From: Thinopyrum elongatum
Lineage: Eukaryota > Streptophyta > Magnoliopsida > Poales > Poaceae
Length of the DNA: 64,000 bases
Direction: 5' to 3'
Assembly: GCA_011799875.1 (NCBI GenBank)
Contig: CM022298.1
Span: 285,893,395 to 285,957,394 of the forward strand
This document shows, in pieces, positions 9,401 to 20,865 of the stretch; within the stretch, counting starts at the first letter, position 1; every line of letters starts with the position of its first letter. The position numbers and the translations under genes are program-made. Below the pieces are notes generated by a model. It was not told where the DNA came from, did not search any database, and worked only from the letters and a program-made list of their open reading frames with translations.

Positions 9401-10075
9401 GCGGACCTCCCGGGGCTTGAAGCTGCACGTCCTCTCAAGTGGTCACAGTACGCCATCACCTTCGACTCCAAGGACCACCTCAGGTGTTCAGCTACTGCTG
9501 GCGTGCTCCCCATGCTGTGCACGCCCACCATTAGCAACATCTCAGGCACCAAGATGCTCATCGATGGTGGTGCCGGCCTCAACGTCCTTTCCGTGGAGAC
9601 CTTCTAGACGCTTCAAGTGCCTTACGACCAACTCATGCCCACCAAGCCATTCTCTGGAGTGACCGACGGCTCCACCACTCCCCTGGGGCAGGTGCGCCTT
9701 CCTGTCACTTTCGGCAAGCACAACAACTACCACACTGAGCTCATCGACTTCGACGTCGCCCACATCGGCCTCCCGTACAACGCCATCCTGGGATACCCTG
9801 CCCTCGCCAAGTTCATGGCGGCTACCCACCATGGCTAAAACATCCTCAAGATGCCAGGATGCAGCACCGTCATAACTGTCGCCTGTGATGAGAAGGATGC
9901 GGTCTGCTCCCTTGAGCATGCCTACCGAGCCGCGGCAGTTGAGAACTCAGATGGCGAAGGTGACGCCGCACCCCCTGAGGCTGCCCCCGCGAAGAAGAAG
10001 CAACTACTCCCCAAGGCCGTCCGAAGGCCAGGAAATCCGCCGGCGATGCCTCAGGCTCCGCGCCTGCTGCTGGGA
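9401..10075 (+). pseudogene. Gypsy B aspartic protease
   Basis: Same protease as in A, C and D: WSQYAITFDSKDHLRCSA, then the active site MLIDGGAGLNVLS (DGG instead of DSG), RLPVTFGKHNNYHTELIDFD and LPYNAILGYPALAKFMAATH. Stops lie at about 9605 (TAG) and 9836 (TAA where A and C have a tyrosine codon). The lysine-rich end PAKKKQLLPK precedes the RT part. DGG is also found in body D, so this variant is inherited within the non-autonomous lineage. Confidence 0.87.
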
Positions 10076-10650
10076 CGCCTTTCCCTACCGCATAGGAAGG
10101 CGCGCCCGATGCTTCCCATAGGACGGGCTCGGGGGCTCCCATCTGGAGAGCGTCTGACCTGACCAGTGCGACGAGAGAGGTGCTCGGGCACCCCTTGGAG
10201 GCGTGCTTCAACGCGCATCCCCATAAGCAAGGAATGAGGCGAGAGGCTCCATGAGCACGAGAATTCATCACCAAGGCAATCAAGAAACTTCAGGAAGCGC
10301 AAGCCATGCACGGCGAATGCCGCCCCGTGCGCCCCACCAGTTCAGCTGTCGCCCCTTACGCGGGCGACAGGCTGTGCATCTGCGTCGACATCCCAGGCCT
10401 CAACAGGGCTGCTTCTCATGACCTCTTTTGGCCCTCTCACATCGGCCGGAGTGGGGGCTTCCCCTGCAACTACATATGCATGCCGTTCGGCCTACTGACC
10501 ACTGGCTCCTCGTACCAGCGTGTGGTGCAGCGTGCAATGGCGTCTCATGAGGCCCGACGCTTGGCGGTGGCGTCGCAGGAGGCCCTAGACCCGCGCGAAC
10601 CACCTGGGCCTCACGAGCCTCTCGAGCCTGCGGAGCCATCCTGCTCGTGA
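10076..10650 (+). pseudogene. Gypsy B internally deleted reverse transcriptase
   Basis: The RT spacer and first palm segment are recognisable (ICVDIPGLNRAASHDLFWPS), followed within about 12 residues by YICMPFGLLTTGSSYQR. In A these motifs are about 50 residues apart, with FLDAFSGYHQIKMA between them. Here that block, with the first catalytic aspartate, is missing, and the YVDD box downstream is also gone: after AMASHEA the frame runs into a proline-rich tail and stops at 10648-10650. C and D have the same arrangement, so this is an inherited deletion. Confidence 0.85.
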
Positions 10651-12307
10651 GGAGCAAGCCTCTGTGACACGCTTCATCGACTATCTCGACGCCTCTGCAG
10701 GATCATTTCCAGGTGAATTTTTGGTTTGTTCAATTGAGGGCGCCCCACGGGCTGCATTATCCTCAGGCTGTAAGGGTACGCCCCTGCAGCTGTATTGCTC
10801 TGTTCATGTATCAAAACTGGCCATGCCTCGATAAGATTTCCTTGATGTTCTAACCTGCGTGTCCGGTGCTTTTTCACCATGAATTTTGCCGCGCCCTCGC
10901 GAGCCCACTCTCGACCGCCTCATGATTAAGGGCTGACACGACGTCTGTGCTCGGATCCGTCCCTAGAGCATTGTCAAATCCAAGCGACCAAACTCTGTCT
11001 CGCGGGTTGTCTCCCATGCATGTCACCTCCTGGGGTCCTTGGTGCCTTGTCCTTGCATGAGCTCATCGAGGGTAGGTGAGTAAGGGCGCGCGCCTCGGTC
11101 CATACAACCGCAATTTTGGTGCTTCGCCACCGCGGAAGCCACGCGCCGAGTGTTCTTCCTTAGATTGTTGCATGAGAAGACTTGGCACGACATCTATGCT
11201 CAGGTCAGTCCCTACAGCGTTGATAAACCCAAACGATCGAGCTCTGTCTTGCGGGTCAGCCCCATACACATCACCTCCTATGGTCCTTGGTGTCTGGCCT
11301 TCTCATGCGATAACCTCTCGACGCTCGTTCGGCGCAGGTCACCCTCTGAACTAAGGTCTCACAAAGTGCGCTCCGCGCCGAAAACCTAGGTGCAACCCAC
11401 CTTGAGGAAAGACCTCCTGAGCCCCACGCTGGCTCATGAGCGTCTAGATACACCTCCTCGAAGTTCTGTCGTGCCAGCTACGCGTACGAATGAAATAGGG
11501 ATGTACACGCCCAGAGACTCTAGCACAGAGCTCCCTACCGACTCCTAGTGGAAGCCCCATGCTCCGCATTGGCAGATCCGGTAACAATACCACCCTACCC
11601 ATGCCTAGTGGATGCCCCATGCTCAGCGCTGGCGGATCTGGTCGCAATACGACCATGCCCACGCCTAGTGGAAGCCCCATGCTCCGCGCTAGTGGATAAA
11701 CAACTGGGGGCGCCCTATGGGTTGCATCAACCTCAGGATGGCCTCTCAACTCTCCAGCACCGCCCCTCATAGCCTTCCCCTAGGTCCCACGCGAGCGGGG
11801 GCTAGACATGGCGCCTGTGGCTGGGTTAGTCCCAGCAGCACTGGGGAACACAACTAGCTGGGCTCTAGCTCGCAGGCCTACCCCCGTGCACGTCACCCCA
11901 CCAAGGTCTTTGGGGTCTGGTCTCCTCATGTGCCCCCCAGGCGCAGGCTGACGAGAAAAAGGTATGAAGGGCCCCGGGTTAACCTTGCCATTGCCCATGT
12001 TTCCTTCATGCGAGCCACTTGCACGTCAAGGGGGGCCCCTGAGCATCGTGACTGAGGAGCCTCACTAGTCCCGTAGCCCCTCGCCCCTTGGCTTTGTCCA
12101 AGCATTGCGACCTGACATTCCAAAGGCAGCCGAGGTATGCGCGGGGCTGGGCCCTGCCGATGTAGAGCACAAAGGCAAGCAGGAAGGAAATCAAGCATGA
12201 AAAGGAAACTACATGGATCAAACAGTCACTACAGGCACCAAATGTATCATGAATTCAAACAAAGTCTTAAGCCTCCACGAGCCACAAAAAGTTGTTGCAG
12301 GATAAGC
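10651..12307 (+). other. Long non-coding tail of gypsy B
   Basis: No coding region supported. It begins with the family string GGTTTGTTCAATTGAGGGCG near 10725. It contains reiterated blocks such as GACCGAGCTCTGTC-like strings followed by CACGTCACCTCC-like strings (about 10990, 11240 and 11860), and the 60-bp minisatellite. The part near 12150-12307 is probably the 3' untranslated region of the antisense ORF, because it is conserved with 49690-49822 in body C. Confidence 0.6.
11541..11700 (+). repeat. 60-bp minisatellite in gypsy B tail
   Basis: Three copies of a unit beginning TAGTGGAAGCCCCATGCTCC at 11546, 11606 and 11666, exactly 60 bp apart. It is homologous to the 63-64-bp units at 5206 and 49107. 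Confidence 0.88.
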
Positions 12308-13924
12308 CTAGGAAGAAGGTCCATTGCCGCCATCGCCGTCGTCCGCCTCGGTCGCAGGAGGACTGATATCGGTGTCGTAGGTGAACTTCCCCAGCAGCGC
12401 GGCCACATGGCCTTCCATGGCCTCTGCCGTGGCGGCGCGAGACTCATGAGGGACAGGGCCTATCACCGCGTCAAAGTCGAAGCTGGAGTCGCGGAGGTAA
12501 AGGTGGCCGAAGACGCGCATCGATGCCACGGAGAAGAGGTCGTGGCACTCCTCCTCCAGGATGAAGTCCAGCTTGGCGGCAGCGCCTTCGAGCTCTATGG
12601 TGAGCTTGGAGGAGAGCTCCGCATAGTCGTCCTTGGGGGTCATGAGCGGATCCTCAAATCCTCCCCTATAGATAGACTGCAAAGCTTGGAGAGTCCTAAA
12701 CTCGAGAGAAGAGAAGGCGTCATGGTCCGCCGCCGCTTTCCCTTTGATGTCGGCTAGGATCTTCTTCTCCCTGGCGTCTAGCTGGGCCGTTACCTCAGAG
12801 AGGTTCTTGGCGTGGGACACTTGGTCTTTGGTCACCTCCTCTTGCAGCTTGGTCGGGCGCTCACGCTCCGTGGCCTACTCAACGACCACCTTCGCTAGCG
12901 TGGAGTCACAGTCCGCAAGCTTCGCCTCGCGAGCCTTAAGGTCCTCCTCCCGCTGCTGAAGTTGCTGCGTGCACATGGCCTGTTCCTCGTGGAGCGCCTT
13001 CAGGCCGGCCTCCGCCTTGCCGCAACGCTTGACAGCCGCCGCTGCCTCAACCAGCGCATCATCATGGGCTGCCATAGCCTCGGTGGCTTCCTTCTTGCTC
13101 TCTGCAATGGCAGCCTCGGCCTGGCGCCAGGCCTCTTTGGTCGCCGCATCGACCTGGAGCCACGCTGAGGCGAGCCCCAGGCACTCCATGGCAAGGCGCC
13201 TATCGGCGTCTCGGAGGTCCGCCTCGAACCGGCCGAGCGCAGCGTAAGCATCGACCAGGGCACCGTGCCTGATCAGGGCGCCACAGTTCGAAAGCACGAG
13301 GACCTGACGAGGGAGCGGCGCTGGCGCGCTAGCTGGGATCGTGGTCGATGAGGCCGTGGTACAATCCGCTTGGGGCACCAGGGGCTCCGGGTCCTTCTCA
13401 GCACCTGTCTCTCGCGACACGACAAGGGCGACTACTGCCTCGGACTACTAAATTACGGGGGTCGGCACTGCTTGCGGCTGCGCCGTGGCACACCCTGAGT
13501 CGGATTCGGCCAGCGGGGGGTGAGGCGTCTCACCCTCACCCATGACTGGGGCTGGTGCGACCGTGGTAGCGAGGGCCGCGCGGTGAGCCCCCGCGTCCTT
13601 GTGGGCCGGCCCTCCGGGCTGTGTCGGCAAAGCACCGGGAGGAGATGGCACGTCTGTATGCCCTGGTCCAATGTTGTCCGTGCGCCCGAGAGTTGCGCCA
13701 GTGTGTCGCTTCCCGCGGTCCCGCCCGCGGACAGAGCTCTTCGCGCGGCTGCCGGAGCCGGCGTGGACCACCAATGGAGAGCGCTCGCGTCCTCGGGGAG
13801 GAGCCACGGGCGTGGCGTCAGACTTGCGGGGACGGCCGCGCCCCCCCTTGGGCTGCGGTGGCTCCGGCCCCTCCTGCTCTGCCTTGCCCTTCTTGGCGGT
13901 AGAGAACCTCCTCATGGGCGCCAT
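12308..13924 (-). pseudogene. Antisense ORF of gypsy B: AT-hook-like N-terminus plus coiled coil
   Basis: One minus-strand frame of about 539 codons runs from ATG at 13924 to the stop at 12308, broken only by a double stop near 13445-13450 and a TAG near 12875. The N-terminus (MAPMRRFSTAKKGKA, then GGRGRPRKSDATP) is homologous to the A antisense ORF and has an AT-hook-like GRPRK. The middle and C-terminus are a long alanine/glutamate-rich coiled coil (AGLKALHEEQAMCTQQLQQR, LTAQ-like and DAREKKILAD heptads). They end in ESRAATAEAMEGHVAALLGK and an acidic tail, matching the C antisense ORF. It is a chimera of the other two. A TATAAG-type box lies at 13999-14007 on the minus strand. Function unknown; likely nuclear or Gag-interacting by analogy only. 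Confidence 0.8.
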
Positions 13925-14252
13925 GGCAGCAGTGGCAAGAGTTGAGGAAGGAAAGGCGAAAAGACAGAGATGGGTCGAGGGCTCTGCCCCTTTGCCCTCT
14001 TATAAGAAATCGGAGAAGGCCTACCGGCGCCCCTTCGCCTTCGAGCAATGATGGCCTTGCGGCACGCGCGGCAGGCTTTTTGTCAGCCTGGGCGGTTGCC
14101 GAGGCGGCATGGGGAAGTGGGGGCGTCTGAGCGCCATCGTGCGCCACGCATCAAGCCTAGACCGCAGGCGGTTAGGGCCCACATTGCTTCACCCTCTCCT
14201 CTTCGCCTTCGCTCCTAAGCAAGGCCGAGCGCGCCATGGGCCCGGGGGCTAC
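13925..14252. promoter_or_regulatory. Polypurine tract and antisense promoter-like region, gypsy B
   Basis: Ends in ATGGGCCCGGGGGCTAC directly before the LTR, the same polypurine tract as in A and C. On the minus strand CTTATAAG (13999-14007) lies about 75 bp upstream of the antisense ATG, the same place as the weaker box in A. Confidence 0.6.
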
Positions 14253-15104
14253 TATCGGGGTTCTAGGACCAGGGGTACCCAGACCTGTCTGCCTGTGGCC
14301 CAACACGCGACATCGTCAAAGACCTAGTGCGGCCCAACTCCAGACTTCGCAAACGAGACCCTCGCGAGGTCCCTTGCCTCGCGAGGCAAACGACACGAAG
14401 ACCACCTAAGGAGTGGCCTCCCGAAGTAGCCTGCCGAGGGGCATACATCTCAAGGCTCGCGCCCCACCTCAAGAAGCGCACGGTGACGTGAGCCATGACA
14501 ACTAGAGATAGAAGGGTGCCAGCGGGCATAGGAGAGGACAGTTTCATCTTTGGTGCTAAGGAGGCAAGGACGTACACGGGTTCCCAAGGAATCCCCCAAA
14601 GGTTTCCATTCCCGTGCAACGAGACCAAGACCACGAGCTCGGCAGGATGGAGGTTATCATGACCTGAAGCTTTGCAGGCGAAGACCACCTTTAGTCAGGA
14701 TAGGGTGTACTCCTGTCCCCCTTCAAAATTGGCCACTGTGATATCCATTCCCGGCTAAGCCATGAGGGAAGAGGACCAAGGCCACTATAAATATAGGTTA
14801 GTATCCACCGTAGAGAAAGAGGAGATCGATCACCCCTTGAGCTCTCCCGAGGCAGCTCAAACTTGTACTAGTTCATACTCATCCTCCCCGCGAGGCAATC
14901 CACCACAAAGCAGGAGTAGGGTTTCACACCGCAAGGTGGACCGAACCTGGGTAAATCACTGTGTCCAACTCTTCTTCCCGCTCGCTCGAGCATGACGGAG
15001 ACAAGCCGTGGGGCGGTGAGCAGCGAGTCGTAGCTAGGCAGAATCCTTCATTCACGCCCCAGAGTTCGAACCTTCTTTGGGTCCGCGGAGCCCTGATTCC
15101 GATA
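14253..15104 (+). repeat. Gypsy LTR 2 (3' LTR of B)
   Basis: An 852-bp LTR starting TATCGG (mutated TGTCGG) and ending CTGATTCCGATA. It has a TATA box at 14786-14793 and the U5 string AGCAGGAGTAGGGTTTCACAC. The last base abuts CACTA transposase sequence, so this is the right insertion boundary of the gypsy block. The expected 5-bp target duplication GATGC (15105-15109) would have its partner left of the window. Confidence 0.88.
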
Positions 15105-15836
15105 GATGCGATCGTTGATGCATGCTTGGTATCTAATGTACGGCAGATCAAGAGGGCACACAATTTTCTTGGCCTCATCGATACTAGTAGGACACAGGTT
15201 CCCTGCAGAGAGAACCTTCTTTAGATACTTGAGAAGCTCATCGAGGCTTCTGTCGGTCCATTTATTTTTAGCCTTTGTCTTTAGAAGTTTGAGCGGGAAA
15301 CTCGAGCGGGTCACCTCTGGATCGCAACCACCATACAATGGAGTCTTCGAGTCTACCTCCAGTTGCTCCAGCTTGGACTCCTCTCTAGAAGCAGCGCTGT
15401 CACTAGTCGTCTTTTTGCAAAGCAGGTCTCAAACATGAGGGTCCTACAGGATTGAACTTAGTAGCGAAGAAGGCTGCAGCGTGTCCGCGGCTACTTCGTC
15501 ATGTCTGGCCTCTTCTCCGCCGCCATGTCCAGCCTCTTCTCCACCGCCATGTCCGGCCTCTTCTCCACCACCATTATCGGTCATCTCTTCGTCTGGCCCA
15601 ATGTCTTCATTGGCTGCCCCATCGACGTCATCGTCTTCACTTATCCACCGAGTATAGCCATCCATGAAACCAGTCATGAGCAGGTGTGCTTTCAAACAGC
15701 CTTCCTTAAATGGGTTGAGCAAGACTCCTCCTTTGCATCTTCGACACAAACATAAAATCTCCTTCCAGTTATTTTCATACATGTCGTGCACCGCGGATCG
15801 CCACCATCTTTCCACCATCATTCCACTAACCTTCAT
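15105..15836 (-). pseudogene. TNP2-like CACTA transposase, N-terminal part
   Basis: A single minus-strand frame carries a transposase-associated-type domain (NNWKEILCLCRRCKGG, then KAHLLMTGFMDGYTRWISE), a glycine/glutamate repeat, and the TNP2 entry region: GGCDPEVTRSSFPLKLLKTK, WTDRSLDELLKYLKKVL and EAKKIVCPLDLPYIRYQACI. It ends at INDRIYR where the gypsy LTR starts. Stops occur near 15444 and about six codons further on (TAG, TGA). A cysteine pair (CLCRRC) fits the zinc-binding part of this domain family. TNP2 is the catalytic DDE-type transposase, but the catalytic part is not in the window. Confidence 0.88.
15500..15571 (-). repeat. 24-bp in-frame repeat in the CACTA transposase
   Basis: Three 24-bp copies (15500, 15524, 15548) encode GGGEEAGH-type octads on the minus strand, inside an acidic linker between the two N-terminal domains. 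Confidence 0.85.
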
Positions 15837-16489
15837 GATCGCCTACGCGATATAATGAATAAGCAAAAGGATTATAAACGCATCCATGCATGCATGCATC
15901 AAAGTCACACAAAAATTTGGCAAGACCTTCCCAAAAAAGGACATATAGAGTTTGCCCAAAATCCGCCGAAACGGAAATAAATCGACATTTTGGCAAAACA
16001 TAAGCAACTCTCATGTCACACACAATTCGGCAAATAAACGTATAGGCGGCAACTCATGGCTAACGCACAATTTCTATCATATCACCCGATTCGGTCATAT
16101 CACCCACATATTTTCCATTAATTGTTCCAAAGCACAATTTTTTATTCACCTAGCTATCTCAAGAGAGAAGCACAGTGACTAGATGGCTTTACTTCATTAA
16201 AGAATAGATCTAGTTGGGGAGTTGATAGGTTCCACTTACTAAATGGATAGGTCTAGCTAGCTAGTTGGGGAAGGAGATGGCTAGCTCTAACTAGTGGAGG
16301 GAGGAGAGAAAAGTGAGGAAGAGAGAAAAGGGGTGCATTAATGGAGATGGTGGAGGGGGCATTAATGTAGAAAGAAGAGAAGTAGGAGAAGGAAGAGAGA
16401 AGCAAGCTAGGTAGTAGTAATGGGGGAGAAGAAAGTGAGCGCGAAAGTGAGGGAGGGAGAAGGAGGAGGGGGTTGGGAAAGGTGGCTGC
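15837..16489 (-). other. CACTA 5' non-coding region
   Basis: No coding sequence that I can support. From about 16250 the stretch is strongly purine-rich on the plus strand. It lies between the transposase start and the subterminal repeats, so it is the place for the promoter and first untranslated exon. Confidence 0.5.
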
Positions 16490-16875
16490 TATGCCTTAGC
16501 AGCACCACGGGTCCTGGGCGGGCGCTACTGCTAAGTGCAGTAGCAGTAGCGCGGCAGAACCAGACGCCCTGCTGCTAAGTGGGGCCCACCAGGTGGCACA
16601 GTGCAAGAATAGTTGCAACGGTGGTCTCTGGACCCGCGCTACTGCTAAAAGTTTAGCAGTAGCATAGTGGCAGGAAAACTCGCTACTACTATACGTACCC
16701 TGGTGGGTACTGCGGGGACAACTTACCAGCAGCGCCGTTCTGCTAACCCGCCCTACTGGTAACTATAAAACAGTAGCGCTCTTTAGTGCCCCCCGCTATT
16801 GGTAAGTAACAGTAGCGCCCACATCTGACACTTACTACTTTTAAGCCTCTATCTATAAGCTTTTCCCTAGTAGTG
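16490..16875 (-). repeat. CACTA subterminal repeat region and terminus
   Basis: Many copies of a GCTACTGCTAA / TTAGCAGTAGC-type motif occur in both orientations (for example near 16520, 16560, 16640 and 16655), with GC-rich spacers, up to the CACTA terminus at 16875. In characterised CACTA elements such arrays are binding sites for the second element-encoded protein (TNPA type). Confidence 0.82.
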
Positions 16876-17546
16876 GGAGCTGGAGGAGGAGGAGGAGCAA
16901 GTGATGGATCGAGAATTTGTGATGTTTTAGTAGTGATTTTTGCTCGGTTTCACTGGAATTCTTATTACTCTTCAGATATTTCTAGTGCTAATGCCTCGAA
17001 AGAGAAGAAAGTCCACTTCCTCAATGTTTGGTAGGAAATATCATCTATGGAAGGAAACCAAGGAAGATTGCTGCAAATCAAGCCAAATGGAGCAACTTTC
17101 CTGAAGAAACTGAATTCACGTGATGAACCAGAGTAAAATACGATGTGCCATACGACCGCAAGCGCTCACATGAGTGGTCGTATGGACTACCATTGGCTCC
17201 ACCACGTCTATACAAGAAACTTTGGTAATGGGCTCCAGGCGATAAGAGAAACCTAGCCGCCGCCACACCACCAGAACACAAGAAAGGAGGATCCGAAGAA
17301 CCTTCAAAGATATTCTTAGTCTTTGGTTCTTTCATCTCCATCATCATCATCACCCTTTTCACTATTGTAAGAGGAATTCCAATTGGAAAACAATTGTAAT
17401 ATTACTCAATCTCGTTTGGAGATCAAGACTATTTGAATTATCCATTTCAACTTATTGCGGATCTTCACGGTATTATCGATATGATTTTCATTGGATTCCC
17501 CTCTTATGATGTGTGAGTAATTCCCTCTAGGTGTGGGAGATATAGG
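16876..17546. other. Unassigned sequence, possibly 3' internal part of a retrotransposon
   Basis: No gene is supported. A GAG-rich start and a CAT/ATC-rich patch (17336-17355) are visible. The last bases, GTGTGGGAGATATAGG before 17547, are purine-rich and could be a polypurine tract for the following LTR. If so, this is the end of an internal region into which the CACTA element inserted. Confidence 0.4.
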
Positions 17547-18452
17547 TGTCAGTGTACAAAAGTTTGGGTCCTTTAGTACCCCAGATTTGTGCACATGCAG
17601 TAGTAGCTTTCCCCGACCGTAGGGCTTGCCAGGGGGCAGCTGTGGACAAGCTCAAGACTTGGTTGATAAAACCATAAAGAAGACATCCAGACAGGTGATC
17701 GAGAAGTACAAAAGATAGTACAAGAGATCAAGACTGGAGTTGCCGGCAAGCTATTTTCTGGCAAGCAAACGAAGACCCGGCAAGCTCCGTACTACCAAAC
17801 TCCCACTACCTTGCCACAGCTCCACCTTAATGACCAACCCGTCGCTTGTCAAGTAGGTGTCTAGCAGGCAGATAGTTAGGTGAGCTCTGTCTAGGCACGT
17901 GTCAGCTCGCCACCAGAAGACACGACTTTAATGACACCCGTCCCAAGAGCGTGTCAAGATAATACGAGGTAGCTGGGCAGACGACATAGAAGGAGACACG
18001 ATTCTTGCCGGCAAGCATCACCAGCGTGACACCTCATGGTGCATTTAATGCCTTTGTCCTAACCCGTCAGTGTTAGGTATTTGGCACTGTGGCCACTATT
18101 TACTGTGTATTTACCATTTTTTCATTGTGGTGACCCCTTAGTCTATAAAAGGAGGCCCATGGTTACCTTTACAAAGGTCGACACTCTACTCATTTGAACG
18201 CTTAGCTGTAATTCCCATGCATCTTGCCGGCAAGTTGTGCTCCTTGTAATTGAGTTCAAACACATCCAACACAACAAAGTAGGAGTAGGGTTTTACGCTC
18301 CACAGCAGCCTGAATCTCGGTAAATCTTCGCGTTGATTGCTAGATCTGCTCTTCATGCTTGACTATCTCCCCAGTCGAACCACAAAGGGACCTTTCTTGG
18401 CCCCGTAGATTGTCGTACGCACAACATAGAAGATCAAGACTGGAGTTGTCGG
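17547..18452 (+). repeat. LTR-like segment of a second gypsy family
   Basis: It starts with TGTCAG after a purine-rich tract. It has a TATA box (TATAAAAG, 18144-18151), an AAGTAGGAGTAGGGTTTTAC string like the U5 of the other gypsy LTRs, and CTCGGTAAATCTTCGCGTTG. Its right end is unclear because CACTGG of block 1 begins at 18453. The phrase AGATCAAGACTGGAGTTG occurs twice (about 17727 and 18431). I see no matching target duplication; it may be a solo or truncated LTR. Confidence 0.55.
18144..18151 (+). promoter_or_regulatory. TATA box in LTR-like segment
   Basis: TATAAAAG in the context AGTCTATAAAAGGAGG, about 600 bp into the LTR-like segment, a usual distance for an LTR promoter. Confidence 0.6.
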
Positions 18453-19400
18453 CACTGGTACACCGAGCTGCTCTACAAACGGTTTTTAACCCCTTTCTGC
18501 GACGACATTTTAAATCATCGCCTTGCCAGTGTGGGCGATAGGGGCGTCCTTCCCACATGACCTGGAAACCGTCGGGGATAGGAAGTAACAATGCATATGT
18601 TTTGCATAACTAAGCGTATGCGATGCCGGCATCTATCCCAAATCTGAGTCTTCAGACAAATGTTTGTGATATCTCAAATATCCCAAACGCTCCATCCTTG
18701 CTACTCATTTGTGATCGCATTACCATTGCAGTCGGTATCCTGTGGTGCTACGTTTATGATGCGCACCCCATCACAATCAGTTCACGATTATAGAACGTGT
18801 ATGATAAGCAGACAATCACACACATTTACTTTTCCTCCACGGTATGCGATTCGATGTAAGAGTGCATACAGTTGTCCCTATAAAACAATATGCGAAGCTT
18901 GAATATATCCCACATGATTCATCCACCGTACCCACGTCGGATGAAGGCCTATTGCATGTGTTCTTCTATGAGCAAACATTTATGATGCGCACGACATCAT
19001 AAATAGTCCATAATTGCCAAGCGTGTGTGATAAGGTGACTTTCGCAAACATTTAATAAGAAGGAACTGTGTGCACTGCTGTTGTTAATCTCACATATTTT
19101 TTCTTGGCTGATCGTGTGTGCAGTAGAGATTCATCGCACATGTAGGGGATCTAAGAAACGTGTCTGATCTTGACGTTACAAAAGTTTTGCTTTCACAAAC
19201 CATGCGAGTGTATTGGCCCGCAGAACATAATTTATTCCTAATTTAATCCCTGCATTTAAAAATCACAGATTTTGAATTTGAACATAGGCAATCACTTATG
19301 TCATATCAAACCATGTTTATTACAAATATAGGTTCAAGCACGAATGCATAATTCGATGCACAAGTACATATACTGAAGAACTACAGAAGCATCAACTAAA
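18453..19400. repeat. Left terminal and subterminal repeats of block 1
   Basis: No gene. Two diverged copies of a roughly 220-bp unit are recognisable by GTTTATGATGCGCAC (18747) and ATTTATGATGCGCAC (18970), each followed by a CACAAACATTTA-type string. Block 2 has the same pair near 37806 and 38028. Confidence 0.7.
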
Positions 19401-20007
19401 GAATGATGAACCACAGTTGTACTAATGACTGTAAAGAGAGAGGCGAAAGACATTCTGGTTGCTGGAGAAGGTGAAGCGGAATGCCCATATTGTGCCCTCC
19501 TCCATGCGTAATGCGCACACAACTCTATGCCAACCTCTTGTGATGGCTGCCCGCCCATCCTTCACTGTCTTCATTAGGACTTCTCGATGCTCATTGTAGT
19601 CTCGATGAAATAATTTAACCTTCATTTCATGTCCACCAATCATTTACTTTGTGAGGTAATCTTGAGTAAACTGCTTTGGGAACCACTTCAAACGAAAAAG
19701 ATTCAGACATTGTTGTCTAACAACTCATTATGGGCAGTAAAAAGAGAAGGCTACATAGTTCGTAGTTACCATCCTACAACTCACTGTTGTGTTGGATAGA
19801 GCATAAACAAATAATTTGATTGCCAATGTTCGTATCTTTTTGCTAATAATCCTTATCAGTTTCCTCACTTGATGCTGGTTCATGAATATCTTATTGCCCC
19901 ATATGCAAAAAGGGTCGATGCTTGGATCTTTGCCATGGACATATGTACCTACAAGCAACAAGTCAGTATTAGAAGCTAAAAAGTTTCCAGGCCTGGATCT
20001 AGATGCA

Positions 20008-20033
20008 CTACATTATGGAACAACGGGGGGAGT
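20008..20033. mobile_element. Stowaway-like MITE remnant
   Basis: One end only: CATTATGGAACAACGGGGGG followed by AGTA, resembling the terminus of grass Stowaway elements. It lies in the intron of the block 1 gene, near the position where block 2 has a complete small MITE (39044-39135). Confidence 0.5.
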
Positions 20034-20529
20034 ACAAGCCGAGCGATGGAACTAACCTCAGCGGAAAATGCTGGCCACTCCCGTTGTTGTCCTGCATAAG
20101 TAAATGGAAAGGCATGATAAGTACAGCAACCTTAACATCAAACAAATATAGCCAAGGTAAACAACATCATCTCCCAATGATAGCTTGAATGTGTTAGTTT
20201 CAGCATGCTGTTAAAGCGGATATAAAATGGAAGGGAGTGTTAACTACAACAGGCTTAACAATAACCAAATATTGTAATTCAAACTGGTATTGTTGAAAAT
20301 GAATAGAACATAGCTCATGCTTAAACATCACACTGGATAAATGTGTAAAACTGAAATAAAGGGCATGTGTTAACTACACCAGCCATAACAGGAACCAAAT
20401 ATAGTCGTTCAAATGGGTATTAAAGAAATTGATTTGCACAGTTTCGAGTTGCACATAATGAACATCACATTGTGAACACCTGAAATAAACAAGGCATATA
20501 TTATCAGTATAACAACCAAATATAGCCAT

Positions 20530-20865
20530 TGAAAACTAGACAGAGGCTCACTGCAACCAACCTAACAAGCAAATACAGATAAACAGAGCATATGCTTGAA
20601 AACTGGACAAATGCTCACTGCAACCAACCTAACAAGAAAATACAGATAAACAACACATCTGCTTGAAAACTGGACAAATGCTCACTACAACCAACCTAAG
20701 AACCAAATATAGATAAACAGGGCATCTGCTTGATAACTGGACAAATGCTCATTGCAACCAACCTAACAACCAAATACAGATAAACAAGGCATCTGCTTGA
20801 CAACTGGACAAATGCTCACTGCAACCAACCTAACAACCAAATATAGATAAACAAGGCAATGCATA
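20530..20865 (-). repeat. 67-bp tandem repeat in the intron of the block 1 gene
   Basis: Five copies with core CTCACTGCAACCAACC at 20547, 20614, 20681, 20748 and 20815, exactly 67 bp apart, each with AAATACAGATAAACA and CATCTGCTTG. Block 2 has only one or two diverged copies near 39950-40190, so the array expanded after the two blocks separated. Confidence 0.9.

Larger units (their letters stand above)
8362..15104 (+). mobile_element. Ty3/gypsy body B (non-autonomous) with 3' LTR
   Basis: The body contains gag, protease, a short RT remnant, a long tail, an antisense ORF and a 3' LTR. RNase H and integrase are absent. It starts within gag: relative to body D the leader of about 300 bp, including any primer binding site, is missing, and gag joins LTR 1 directly. 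The A and B bodies thus form an LTR-sharing head-to-tail structure, which could come from recombination between elements. It needs proteins in trans to move. Confidence 0.88.
15105..16875 (-). mobile_element. CACTA transposon, 5' part
   Basis: The right end (16871-16875) reads CACTACTAGGGAAAAGC on the minus strand, a canonical CACTA terminus. Inward of it lie some 370 bp of subterminal repeats, and the first coding part of a TNP2-like transposase runs leftward. The element is interrupted at 15104/15105 by the gypsy B LTR. Its 3' part should lie left of the window if the gypsy block is one insertion. Stops in the transposase make it a dead copy. Confidence 0.9.
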
